Source: Heliopora coerulea (lineage: Eukaryota > Cnidaria > Anthozoa > Scleralcyonacea > Helioporidae). Taken from it: a stretch of 64,000 nucleotides of DNA. The notes under the pieces are model-generated. The model saw nothing but the letters and a program-made list of their open reading frames with translations. It had not been told where the DNA came from and did not search any database. The DNA is taken from the NCBI GenBank assembly GCA_030142905.1, contig JASJOG010000041.1, positions 1,607,501-1,671,500 of the forward strand, given 5' to 3'. The position numbers and the translations under genes were made by a program. Positions 1 to 11,500 of this stretch are shown here, piece after piece; position 1 is the first letter of the stretch; each line of letters opens with the position of its first letter.

Positions 1-556
1 TAACTGAAAAAAATTATTACGAACGGTTTGGAAGGCGTACTCAGCTTAAAGCTACATGTAAACAAACAAAAACGGAAAGTTTAGGTGGATTCGTCTTACC
101 TTCACACAACAAAACACCGATACAGGGAACGTTAAAATAGCTATGAGATATGCTACTACTGTAAGAAGAATACTGAGTATACTTGTACCGGAATTTGATG
201 GCTCACTCCCTAAAGGTGGTTCATAAGAAAAATAAAATGAGTATTTCAGACTCTACAGCGACTTGCAAGACGACAGATGATAAATACCATCTTTTTGATG
301 TAAAATCATGTTACCCGATCGCAAATAGTCATCTGTGTAAAAGTCCACTGAGACTTGTTTCCCAAGAAAGGCGTATTTTGCCATAATTTATGCATCAAAC
401 AAAAGACAAATGTTAAAGTTAAACGTTAGTATGTTACTCTTTCGTGTCCAAATCCATTCTTTGATTGCTTTGAGTTACACGGCGAATAATTTACCGCGTG
501 GTAAAAAGACCAAGCGAAATCTTCTACCGGAAATATTTTTCTCTTATAATTTCAAA
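1..556. other. 5' flank of the MRPL1 gene
   Basis: No coding exon is convincing here. A reading frame runs in from 410 in frame with the MRPL1 start, but its extra residues do not look like a targeting peptide and the ATG at 557 gives a better N-terminus. The stretch is presumably promoter and 5' UTR. No TATA-like element at a sensible distance was identified. Confidence 0.4.
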
Positions 557-823
557 ATGGCAGCTTCGGTGATGCAAAGAACGTCTTTTGTTTTACGTTG
601 TTTATGGGCACCTAGACAAGTTGCATGTTGTCGAGGGAAAGCAAAAACAGTAAGAAAAAAATTGGAAGTAACGCAAGCGCCGAAGGACTACGTATATTTT
701 CTGCACAACCATACGGTGCCATTGCACACTTTCGAAGAGACCATAGCTGTTCTTAAAGCTTACTCGTTCGAAGAAGACAAGGAAACGGTGACAATGTGTA
801 TGAAATGTCAAGGACTGAACAAA
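557..823 (+). CDS. MRPL1: MRPL1 exon 1
   Basis: Residues 1-89, including the basic targeting peptide and a KDYVYFLHN segment. It ends in phase 0 at AAA followed by the donor gtaagt. An unspliced reading runs only 9 codons further to a stop at 854-856. Confidence 0.88.
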
Positions 824-3800
824 GTAAGTTGGGGTAGCAATGAACTTCATGCCTAATGCTATGGGCCAAGTCTGCTATGCTGTAAAATTAAACTCATAAA
901 AGCACTTGTGCAATTCCAGCAACATACATAAATGGCATTTAATTATTCCTTGCTTCTAGCTTAAATATTGACCAAAAAATTAAGTAGCCATATTCAGTTT
1001 TTTCTCCTGGTAGTTCTCCTTGTGATTTGTTATTTTTATCACCAGAACCCTCCTGTTCATTATGACCTTAATCAGTCTGTAATCATAGATAAATTAACAT
1101 TCACTTCCAACACGCTTAGGAGATTCCATCCTTCCGTGGAACACTGATACTACCAAAGCCCTTTGGTGAGACAAAGAAAGTACTAGTATTTGCTGAGGTA
1201 TGCCGAAATTACACGTTTTCCAGGGTTCTGCCTAGGACTATCTGAGTGCTGGATACCTGTAGCCCCCCCCCCCCAAGTCATCAGACAATCTGTTCTGGTA
1301 TTGAATGCATACCATATTTTACTCAATCACCAGTAGGTAATTGTGTGCACATTACAGAGCTGAATTTACCAAATAATGGTCAATAATATTGCTTAAGTTA
1401 AAAAAAGATCACTGGAGGTTTTCTTATCACAGACATGATACTTTTTGAGTGCCAAGTGGAAAGGTCTGCTTTGGCACAAGTGCTGGGTGTTGCTGCCTGG
1501 TGCTGCCCACCATGGGCAGAACCCTGATTATCTAAGATAACTAATCCTTGAGCTGCATTACTTTTGCCAATATTTTCCCCCTAAGCAACTTCATTGTAGC
1601 AACCTGCTCTGTCTATGCATCATAGCAAAGTGGGATGAAAAGAAACACTAAAGAGCCAGCCCAAAATTTAATCATTTAATCATCAATTAGACTGAGGGAA
1701 ATAACTGTTTGTTTGTTTTTAAATTTTTGCTAATTATAATCAATGAAATTTATAATATTACATATTAATATATATACTAGAGCAGTCCTATTTTCTAATA
1801 TTTTGTGGCTATATTTTTGGACTTGGTGTTCATCTTAATCTCACTGAAGATAACAAAACCATAACAGCAGCTATAAAACCACTGATGACAGGTATTTTCT
1901 AAAAGCAAATGACAGTTTTCTCAAGGAAAAACCCCCCAAAAAATCCCCCAAAAAACCTGGGTTTCCTATTTCTTATTGCAAAAACTTAGGTAAGATAGTT
2001 CGGGTTTCTTTTTTTTATACTTTGTTTTAGTGTCCCTGCATGACAGCAATATACATTCAAGCTTATTTTCAGCATGCTTCCAGGATCAGCCACCATTATT
2101 GTTATCCCGAGATGCAAAATATGCTGCTACTCAGGCCCAGGCTCCTTGCAAAATTCAATAAAAAGATTAAGATTGGCAATTTTGGTGGCCAAAAACAAGG
2201 TAGGGTTGGGAAACTGGAAACCCAGGTTGTTTTTTTTTTTTTTTTTTATTTTTGGCCTGATGAGATTACCCAAGGAATCTGCTCCTTCATTTGCAACCAT
2301 GAGTAAAGGTAACAAACAGTGCTTACTAACAAGCAACCTTTGAAGAATATACAGGTACTGTAGGCAGACTGGCCACTGTACTAGCCCTGGGCTATCAAAC
2401 ACCACTGTTCTCATGCCCATGTCCAAGAAGTTCATATGATGACCAAGAAATAAAATTTCAGGGTCTTCAGTTATACTTTGGGTTGCTACATGTTGTCATT
2501 TTCTTGTTCTCTTTTTCATTTGGCCTTATGACTTTCATTAATTTAGGGCGATGCAGCTGAGGCTGCAAAGAATGCTGGAGCAGAATTTGTAGGTGGTGAA
2601 GAATTGATTTCACAGGTGAGAATATTGTAAATTTTCCCTACAAATTAGTGAGCTGCAGTTGTTTATTTATAGCAGGGTATTGATTTAAGAGATAGATGTT
2701 GATGTAATGTTGATTACTGTAACATATGACAATGTCAACAGATGTTACAATGACAACAATTACCTTATACTAGTCTTTAAGGCTGAAACACAATGTGGAG
2801 TCACTGTGATTGCATGACCACAGCAACAAGCCTAAATAACTTTTTGCAAGGATAGAAAGGTATTTAGGCCCAGTACAATTGCATTTCTGGGAGTCAGTGG
2901 TCCACACATGTCACCCTGCCTTTCCTGCAGCTGTCTCACCAAGAGGTTGAACACACTTGCTCCTTCAAAACGAAATTTTTGAAACACTGAAACTGTGTGA
3001 TCACTCTTCAATCTCATTGTAGGTGGAAAATAACGAGCTTGAATTTGATCATTGCTTGGCATCATTGGAAATGGCTGATAAAATTAAACATTTGCAAAAG
3101 GTTTTAAGGGAAAAAATGCCTCACACTAGACGAGGTAAGAAATGGAAGTTCGTTATGCAGCTACATCCAATTAGGAACCATGGACCGGTTGTTCAAAAGG
3201 CGATTTGGTCAATCCAAGATTAGGAAATGGTTTGTGGACAACATTCCGATCATGCTGCTGGGAAAATTCGGGATTTTCTTTAACAGATTTCGGGTGTATA
3301 GGAAAATGTTTTAAGCTGTGAAATCTGAACTAGATTGTTCATCCAAAATAAACGAAGCCAAAACAACAGATTAACTGGTATTCCTGGATTAACGCTAATC
3401 GTGCTTTATCCAACCGGCCCCTGGGGCGGATCCCATAAACCTGGAAAAAAGGGTTAGGAAAGATAGTCCTGTTGAAGGTATTAACATAAAGGAAAATATC
3501 TTTAAGCGAAGTTAAATGAATAGTTCCGGCACAGTTAAGTGAATTTCAAATCAAAACATTGATATCAACCATCAGAGCTGTACCCCATTTACACGGTGCA
3601 AAATTATCGGGATGTACATTGCGATCAGCTTCAATCGCGGTCGATATTAGTCGATTGGATGGTGACCCAGCGGTGGATTGTGAAGGCCACTGACATTCGT
3701 TGTGTGAACAGTTGGATTGAATCATTGAAACCCTAAAACACGATCATACAAGTTATTTTATAGCACAGTTGATGAAGAGCTTTTCCATAACAAGGATAAA

Positions 3801-5348
3801 TGGGGACGAAACGACTTTGTGCGAGGCGACTTTCAGATGGGAAGTGGAACGGCTTTGAGACAGGGACGAAACGACTTTGAGATTGGGTGCATAGCAACCT
3901 CGAGTTGGGTTGCGAAACGATTTTTGAGATTGAGACGAAACGACTTTGTGAACTAGTCCATTCTTGAACTTCATTCTCGAGATATACACTTAATTCTTTT
4001 TCAGGAAGCGTAACTGACAATTTAGGGGACGCCATTCGAACTTTCAAGCACACTCGTGTTTATAAAACTGACCAATATGGTTATGTTAATACAGGCGTCG
4101 GTCTGGTAAGTAGTGCGTGTCCAGTAAATTGATCACTGTGTGACCGTTTCTCTTCATTATACCCTCAGGATTAACTTTCAAGTTCTCCTAGGAATTCCTC
4201 CTGCTGTTGAGATAGATAAAACCAAGACGCTACTTTCGGTTGATTCGACAGCTCAGTTCCCAGTAAAGACGATTGAGGCAGTTAGGGTTACAAACGTACT
4301 GTTATTGGTTGGCTGTCCAACGACTGAAGAAAACTATTTTCTGGTGGTCCGAACTAAAATATAGTTGTCCCATGATAAAAGAACCCCTTGTCAATATGAG
4401 GAAGATTTAATTTTTATTTTGTTTTGTTTTTTGTTGTTTGTTTTTTTGTTTGTTTGTTTTTATTAGTTCATTGTTCATCATATTCAGTGGCGTTTAAATT
4501 TAGCGTGATTCTAACCAATGAAACCATAACATGCTAGCTCATTGTCATTATGATTTAATCATCATCATGATTATTTGAACAACCTGGCTATTCCGCTGAA
4601 GTTAGCATAAATGTATTTTTCAGTTGATTTTACACGTTCTTAAAGTTTAGGCAAATGAAAATGTGGTGTTCTGAAGAAAAATAACTTGCAATACGTAGTT
4701 AGTTTATCCATTTGTGGAAACCCCATAATACGGTACAAGCTGCTCAGCAACATATGTTACTCAATTGTACTTCTTTAGTTACTTGTTGGTTACTGTCCTT
4801 GAGGATTCTTGCCTCCGTACTTAATAGCCATGTTAGCGTTGTTCCAACGGACAGTTTTAAAACCTGGCAGAAATGTAAATCTTTTCATTCAGTTGTGTTG
4901 TTTGTTTTGCAGCTTAGCTTTTCATTAGAAGATCTTCGACGCAATGCTGACGCAGTCATAAATGCAGTTCAGGCACACCGTAAATCCACCAAAGGTACTG
5001 GTAAATAGCGTAGAGTCATCACACAAACTGCTAACACTCACATGAAACACACAATGTTAATACGAGATCACCATTAACCTACTTAACAATACGAAAACTA
5101 AAACCTGAATTTGCAAAATCAAAGCTTTCATACAGTGGTGTAACGCTTTAATTCGTTGCCTGCCGAGCTAAAACAGATCAAAAACTATAGTTCAACATTG
5201 TTTAAATCAAAACTGAAACAATTTTTCCTCCAACTTAGCTATAAAGTTGATCACTTAGAACAACTTTCTTGTCCTAATTCTAAGTACTATGTTGAATATA
5301 ATTAGTATTCGTAAGTATTGTGCTATTGTGCTATATCTCTGTTTTTTA

Positions 5349-5394
<46 letters not shown>

Positions 5395-6257
5395 TGCTAT
5401 TCAATATTACACTTTCTGTATAATCTGGGATCTGTAAATATTACTATTATTTAAGAGTTTACAATCATGCCATACTTGGGTGAGTTTTCCATTTTTTATG
5501 TGCGAAAAGAAATTTTTGTGTTTGTAGAAGTATTTAATCTGGTTCTGTGTATTTTTTTATGAGGGCCATTTGGTAAGATACTGTACTCAGTAATAATATT
5601 ACCCTCACGAAATAAAGTTATTATCATAATAATTATTATTAACGTAACAGCTAGGAGGCACACTAGTTTAATATTCCTGTTACTACAGGGAATGTATTCG
5701 GCAGTTGCACAAGTGTAAAACACTTTGCTGCTTTTTATATACTGTTTTTATTAGAACGAGTAATAGCATGGTTACGAGCACAATTTGGGATAAAAACATA
5801 GTCGTGAGTTTTTCAACGACTATTTCGAGTGCTGTTTGATGTTGAATTGTTAAAATTTGCGCGTAAATTTGCGCGTAGTACGGAGGTTGCCCGAGAATTT
5901 TTCGACGGATTTCGTTAATTGTCGGACAGTGGTCGTCCTTACATCAACTGAGTGCAGAATAGCCTTACCCATAGTACCTACTACTTATCAAGGCTGTTTC
6001 AGAATCATCCTTAGAGATATACGAACAGAAATTTTTCATGATTTAGCCTGTTATAGCCATGTTATATCACTGCTTCAGTTTCCTAGCTGTTATTATGGCT
6101 GCATGAACAATTACCCCAGCGCAACTTACATGACCTTCCACTATTTGCAGGTGAATTTATCAGAAAGATTAGCATGACGTCTACATATGGACCAGGGCTC
6201 CGTCTTTTCCACGCTGAACTTATTCCTTCTTTGAAAGCTAAAACAATAAGGGTGTAG
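557..6257 (+). CDS. MRPL1: Mitochondrial large-subunit ribosomal protein uL1m, 7 coding exons
   Basis: The spliced reading frame joins 557-823, 1120-1197, 2547-2615, 3023-3134, 4005-4105, 4913-5000 and 6151-6257 and encodes 273 aa. uL1 binds 23S-like rRNA at the L1 stalk and helps release E-site tRNA in the mitoribosome. Residues 1-40 are basic, rich in Arg/Ser/Ala and free of acidic residues, as expected of a mitochondrial targeting peptide. Later parts match the uL1 family: a KVLVFAEGDAAEAAKNAGAE stretch (family form: VAVFT...A..AG), GGEELISQ, a long helix with KIKHLQKVLREKMP, a block with VTDNLGDAI then GYVNTGVG, SLEDLRRNADAVINAV, and a C-terminal ISMTSTYGPGL strand (family form: ..SSTMGPG). 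All donors are GT and all acceptors AG, and the phases agree at every junction. The length is between bacterial L1 (about 230 aa) and human MRPL1 (about 325 aa). The start at 557 was chosen for the targeting peptide and an A at -3. Confidence 0.9.
1120..1197 (+). CDS. MRPL1: MRPL1 exon 2
   Basis: Residues 90-115, phase 0 on both sides. The acceptor is preceded by a pyrimidine-rich tract ending in cttag, and the donor is gtatgc. It encodes EIPSFRGTLILPKPFGETKK followed by VLVFAE, which supplies the uL1 strand that leads into exon 3. Confidence 0.82.
2547..2615 (+). CDS. MRPL1: MRPL1 exon 3
   Basis: Residues 116-138 (GDAAEAAKNAGAEFVGGEEL, then ISQ). Acceptor atttag, donor gtgaga, phase 0 on both sides. 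This is the conserved 'A..AGA..VGGEEL' block of uL1. Confidence 0.88.
3023..3134 (+). CDS. MRPL1: MRPL1 exon 4
   Basis: Residues 139-175, encoding the FDHCLAS segment and the KIKHLQKVLREKMPHTRR helix. The acceptor is attgtag and the donor gtaaga. It ends in phase 1, with a single G that completes a Gly codon in the next exon. Confidence 0.87.
4005..4105 (+). CDS. MRPL1: MRPL1 exon 5
   Basis: Residues 176-209, starting with SVTDNLGDAIRTFKHTRVYK and ending GYVNTGVGL. Acceptor tttttcag, donor gtaagt. It enters in phase 1 and leaves in phase 0. Confidence 0.88.
4913..5000 (+). CDS. MRPL1: MRPL1 exon 6
   Basis: Residues 210-238 (LSFSLEDLRRNADAVINAVQ and following). The donor gtaaat at 5001 falls inside a Gly codon in phase 1. 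Reading through this donor reaches a stop at 5006-5008, so intron retention would give a shorter protein lacking the last uL1 strand. Confidence 0.83.
5350..5394. repeat. (AT)n microsatellite
   Basis: An uninterrupted TA/AT run of about 44 bases in the last MRPL1 intron. Confidence 0.95.
6151..6257 (+). CDS. MRPL1: MRPL1 exon 7 (terminal)
   Basis: Residues 239-273 plus the TAG stop at 6255-6257. The acceptor is ctatttgcag. It completes the split Gly codon and reads EFIRKISMTSTYGPGLRLFH and on to the stop. The STYGPG motif matches the C-terminal strand of uL1, which shows that the stop at 5006 is not the normal end. Confidence 0.82.
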
Positions 6258-6456
6258 GACACGAATGACGGCGAAGACCGAAAACATTCTTGGCATTTAG
6301 TCGTGGTGAGCCCAGTTGGCAAAGTTCGTCACAGATCAACAGCGATCCTTCAGACTTAACGTCAAAGTCTTGTTCAGGAATTAATTGACAAATACTGTGA
6401 TCTCCACAGTGTTATTTACAATCCAAACATGTCAAAATACTTCAATGAACAGTTCG

Positions 6457-6462
6457 AATAAA
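6457..6462 (+). terminator. Candidate polyadenylation signal of MRPL1
   Basis: AATAAA lies 200 bases after the MRPL1 stop codon. The distance and strand fit. No transcript evidence is available. Confidence 0.4.
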
Positions 6463-6517
6463 TTATCTGAGATAATGTAATAAATTGTATCTACTACGTC
6501 AAGCTGCATGAAGCCAT

Positions 6518-6806
6518 TTAAATGGACATCTAGTTATCGACTAGGACTTCATCACATTTTTCATGTGGAGCTTATCTCTTCCTTGAGAACCAAAACAAAA
6601 TGGATTTAGGCATTAAGGATAGTTAAGGTTGAAATCCCCCTTGATTTTTAATCGTGATTGGGACCGTTGGCAGAACGACAAAATCCCGTGAAACATCAGT
6701 CTTTTTTAGCAGTTAATCTTCAAATACTGTAATCTCCACTTCGTTATTTACTCTCCAAACAAGTGAAAGTATTTCAATGAACTGTCCATGTATTATGCAG
6801 GATACC
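6518..6806 (+). pseudogene. Diverged tandem copy of MRPL1 exon 7 and its 3' flank
   Basis: This stretch aligns along its length with 6165-6470. The coding part still reads TSSYRLGLHHIFHVELISSL and onward to a stop, against TSTYGPGLRLFHAELIPSLK in the real exon. The downstream part repeats the 'caaatactgt.atctccac...cttc/atttca atgaac' pattern of the first copy's 3' UTR. The glycine-rich GPG core is lost, and no clean AG acceptor in the right phase was found. It is most likely a decayed duplicate that could still act as an alternative last exon or UTR. Confidence 0.6.
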
Positions 6807-7025
6807 AAGACGAGTGATTTCAAAGATGTGATGGTAATAGATTACTCTACATTGGCATTTTTTAAATAAAAAGTTTAAATATGGCTAACTGGCAATTGTA
6901 AGAAGTACAATCTTTACTTGAACGTTTGGAGAGTTAAGGCCAAGGCTGAGTTAAGGCTCTTTCAACTGGCGAATTTTATCACCCGAATCGACATTGTGTA
7001 AGTTGAAAAAAATTCTTTTGTCACA

Positions 7026-7175
7026 GCCTTTATATATTATAAATATATTATATATATTATACATATTATATATTATATTATATATATTATATTATATATA
7101 TTATATTATATATTGTATGTTATATATTACATTATACATTATAGATTATACATTATAGATTATACATTTAAATTA
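7026..7175. repeat. AT-rich TATATTATA satellite-like tract
   Basis: Imperfect tandem TATATTA/TATTATA units grading into 'cattatagattata' units. Simple-sequence DNA with no coding content. Confidence 0.85.
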
Positions 7176-7589
7176 CATATTTCGTTTGTCATATAGATTA
7201 TATGTTATGGATGTTATATATTTGATTCTATCTATGTTGTCTAAGTTAAATATGTGTTATATGTAATATGTGTTATATTTCCGAATTATGACATGCTTTT
7301 CCACGTTTATGTACCATGATATAAATACGCGGGATGTTGTGATACTTGATATGAGCGTAACAAAAGCACGAACCGCAGGCGTATGTTTTTTTAGCTTTTC
7401 GAAAGTCTCACAACATCCAAAGTGTTTATATCATAGTACGTAAACATGAAAAACCGTTTTATATGTTTTTTATAAAATAATAAGCAGTTGTAGAAAAGGG
7501 CAGGAAAATTTGAGGTTTACATAGTCCTACATGAACATGGCTACGGACCAATCAGAGATTGAGTAAGTAGTAACTTACTTTATAAATTA

Positions 7590-7765
7590 TCTATTGTGTG
7601 TTATAACTTTTGTAGTATTTGTATTATGTATTATATATTGTGCATTATGTGTACAGTATGTGATATATGACAAATGTATATTATGTATATATGTATGTAG
7701 ACATTTGTATATGTATGTATATGAGTGTGTGTGTTTGTGTGCATGTTCGTGTGTGTGTGTAATTG
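7590..7765. repeat. TATG/TGTG-rich simple repeat
   Basis: Degenerate 'tattatgta' then 'tatgtatg' then '(gt)n' tract. The Cys/Tyr/Val-rich reading frames across it come from the repeat. Confidence 0.75.
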
Positions 7766-8240
7766 TTAAGCACCTAACAGTAATGCTAAATGGGACACAA
7801 GATGCAAGGCGACTGCCGAATAGTTCCGGTAAAGCACCTTACAAAGGATTTTTAAATGACTTCTAAAACGGCCCTCGGTAGACGCGCCAGTGGAAATAAA
7901 ATCTCATTAATATTCATGAGGAAAACACACAAGAAAATCCTAATCTATATAACTGATACAGACTTGTGCGCTTTTCTCGTCAAATTTTTCCAGCTCAGAA
8001 AACAATTGTCCAACTTTCTTCTTCAATTAGGTTTAAGGGTGATGTTTCAATAGACGACAGGAACAACTAAGTGGTTACATACGAGTTTCAATGATTGGCG
8101 GCCTTGAGATTAAATGGTAAGACGGTTTTTCCTGGAGGAGGATCCCCTTCCGAAAATTCTATCGAAAAATGACTATCTCTTTCGTACCTGTGACGGAAGT
8201 TATCGTCCATACTTTAGTCGGGACTTACGAAGCAAAGGTT

Positions 8241-8515
8241 GGGTGTTAGTGGCACATCAGTGGCGCACGTGTCTCTCACCTCGGTGACAAGGGTTCAATT
8301 TCGACTCCGTGCAGTTATCTGATTGCAATTACGTTGGTCGCATACGAGGAAAAGTGATGTCCAGTTGAACTCTACCGAACTTCGCAGGTTTTTACCGGGA
8401 TCTCCGGTTTCCTCCTGTAGTAACACTGGACCCACAAAGGCGGCCCTTACTGGACCTCCAGGGAGAAGAGCTAAGCTAGCTGATAGGGTTATCCGGTGTA
8501 AGTGAAGACGCTTTT
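8241..8515 (+). mobile_element. tRNA-derived SINE, copy 1
   Basis: The head resembles RNA polymerase III boxes: 'tggcacatcagtggcgcac' is A-box-like, and 'gggttcaatttcgactcc' is B-box-like. The body ('gtccagttga.ctctaccga.c.tcgcaggtttt..ccggg' through 'tggacctcc.gggagaa.agct') is shared with 21946-22227 and with the reverse strand of 49176-49415. Three copies with the same order and ends show a dispersed retroposon family. Confidence 0.7.
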
Positions 8516-11500
8516 CACTATCAGTAATTTCCTTCATTGTTGCTTAACTATGTCTCTTGTTTCGGTGGTATCATCTACATTATTGTTCAAGCGATTTAGA
8601 GTGTCATACAACTGGGAAAAAAAAAGCTTTTTCGAAAGGCACGTCCGACATGTCTTCAGTTAAAGTTTGAAATTTTGATGAACCGAGATTACCTAATATA
8701 GTAAGCATTTACAAAGATGACCACTTGGACTCTGCACTATGACCTTCAACCTTCCAGATTTGGAATTACAACACCATTAAGGCTTAGATTTTCAAAAAAT
8801 TTAACATTAAAGTGGATACAACTAATAGATACAACTAATAGATACTAACAAAATCAAACTTTTAGAGCTATATTGAAACTTACTCCGGAATATTCGTTTC
8901 ATTTGCAAATAAATGAAATTTAAACCACCCTTCCCGTCGAATTGCACGTTTGGTCCACGTTTTCCCGGTAAGCTTTTCCGGTTAGCCGTTTTGTAGGCGG
9001 TATAAAGTCCACGAAAAGTTACCGAGGCACCCCCTGAGAACACAATGGTCGACAGTAATTTTCGGGGTGTTGCGTTTCGCATTCAACAAATGTACAACGG
9101 GTTGTAGGTGGAGCAAGTATATCGCCCTTGGAACAAGACAAGTCATTCGACACTCGGTCGGATATCGTAAGGTTATATTCTTCCTTCATATACTGTAGTT
9201 TCGCCATCGTGCACCTGACTTGCTTGGTCGTCGTGGGGATATCACAAAGCACAAGTAAGTTTTTAGTGTAACAGTAGGTCAATTATTTTGGCAGTAATAA
9301 AGACAACGTCATATGCAAAATAAACGGCCAGCCAAAACCAAGGGCTTCAACTTCGAGTTTACTTTTTGTAGTTGCACTGTTTTAGTTGTGGTTCACAAGC
9401 AGTTGCTTGACCATTAATGGATTTTATCTGCTTCCCAAAAGCACGGTAGGAGAAACATGATGGAAAATAATTAAGTTTCACTTTGCTTACGGGGAATTCT
9501 CTGTGCGGGTTGAATCCAGAAAGTTTGAATATACAGTATGTTCTAGGATGAATATCAATATTTTATACAGTATGTTATGTATGGTAAATCACCTGTCAAA
9601 AATTTCAATATGTTGCATCTGCTTGCGCAAGGTAGCACATCACTCTTACCAGCTCTTCGTTTGTCAGTGAAAGAGTACCCCGTCCTGTAAATTCTAAAGT
9701 ATGTTGATTGAAAGAGAAGAACGCGTCCAAATTCTATGTCTTTATGAATAAAATTTTGACAGGACGTCTAATGTTACAGCTTGACAGCTTCACGTGGTAG
9801 TAGCTGGCAACATGATGCAATGAGGTTGGGAGCAAACTGTAAGGTTATCGTTAAAACAGACAGTGTTTCACTTTAGGTCTATATTTGTCTCCAACCTCGT
9901 ATCTTGCTTTGAACATCGCGAGTCTTATTGCTTATTAACCCATGAGATCAATTCAATGTTTATTTTGAGAAAGTGAAGACGGTCTTTCCGACCATGAAAC
10001 TAAAGGCCAGTTAAAATGCAACCTGATCTTCCGGTTCTTTTAAGCATTTTTGCGTTTGCATTTTTTCCTGATAACTTCCGATGAAATAAGATGTTTCTTG
10101 CTTGAATGTGGGTGAACACAATGGTAAACAAGTATGAACATATTAATGATTTGGCTAGACTTAAACCAAATTCGTATATCTTAGACCCATTAAATTGAAG
10201 GCAGCATTAACGTTTATATAAAAAGACTACTCGTACTAATTGGGGAAAAAATAGCTTTGGAAGTTCGATCAGCTTTTACTCGAAACATTGGTTCATCTTC
10301 ATGTAACAATCATGCTGAGTTGTTTGCAGTTGTCAAGCACCAGAAACTAGTGGAAATATTGGAGAATGATGTTATAAAGATCATATGATTGTTTTTGAAA
10401 ACTTGTTTGGATTACTTTACAGTATCTGCCTGAACAAGTGCAGCAGTTTAGCGAAAGTGAAAGGCAGACATGTGAACAACATTATTAATACATGTTACTG
10501 CTTCAACACAGACCATAGTGGCACCCTGCCTTTGGGTCAAGGGATAATCAACTGGTGAATGATTCTTGTGGATGACAACTCTGCTTGTAAAAGTTACCAA
10601 ATTTGTGGCAAAAAATAACAATTCTTGGGGAGATGGAATATTCAATTTCCATGATTCCAATAAAGTATCATGAGCCAAAGCAACCATCACTTTTCATTCA
10701 AAACCTATCTTCCTTGAATGAATAACACCTATTAAAGGTTTTCAGACATATGCTGTTGCTATACAACAGTTGCTTAAAAGTCAGTTCTTAACTTACTTCC
10801 CAAGGGATTGCTGATTCAAGGAATAACCAAGATATATTTGTGGCAAATTTAGGCAAATTTTTGTTTAAGTTGGTGAAGCTATAGGGTGATGTCACACTGT
10901 CATTAAAAAAAAAAAACTTAAAAACTTATTAATTTTGGTTATTATTAATGCCGTGCTATACTATAGAAAGTCATTTGAATCAGATCAGCTCTCTCCAGAT
11001 GTGAAGAAGTATGCATGTGATTGTTAAGGAATCAAATCGTGGTAAAGTTCTTATAATTTGTTGTATCTGTGAGTCATTTTATACATAAAAAAGTCTACTT
11101 GTCTTTTACAGTGCATTCTTAAAAAAATCCATGCATACATTTTTGAAGAAATCAGGCCAGATTGTAATTAAAGAAAAATAAATTTTCCAATGACTTAAAA
11201 TTGAAGGAAATTATAGGATATTTTTGTTTTTTGATGATCTCGTGATGATGTCAAAACAGCATACCATCAAACAACAGAAGTACACATATACCAAATTGTA
11301 TTGCAAATTGTTCTGTACAGTAGTTGGCTCTTAAAACTGCAAACTGCTTTGAGAATTTGTTGGTTCAAACCATCCTTAGGAATTGGTGGATGTTAGTGAT
11401 ACTAAGTATGTTAAAACACCTTTAAATATTGCACTAATCAAACACTTTCATTACAACTTAGGGACATGGGTAAGGTGAAAATCTTTCACTGATGAAAGGG

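Noticed and set aside
410..556. N-terminal extension of MRPL1 from the ATG at 410
   Set aside because: The 49 extra residues do not resemble a targeting peptide or uL1; the ATG at 557 gives a standard mitochondrial leader.
602..850. Minus-strand frame opposite MRPL1 exon 1
   Set aside because: Shadow of the real exon; no family features and no splice partners.
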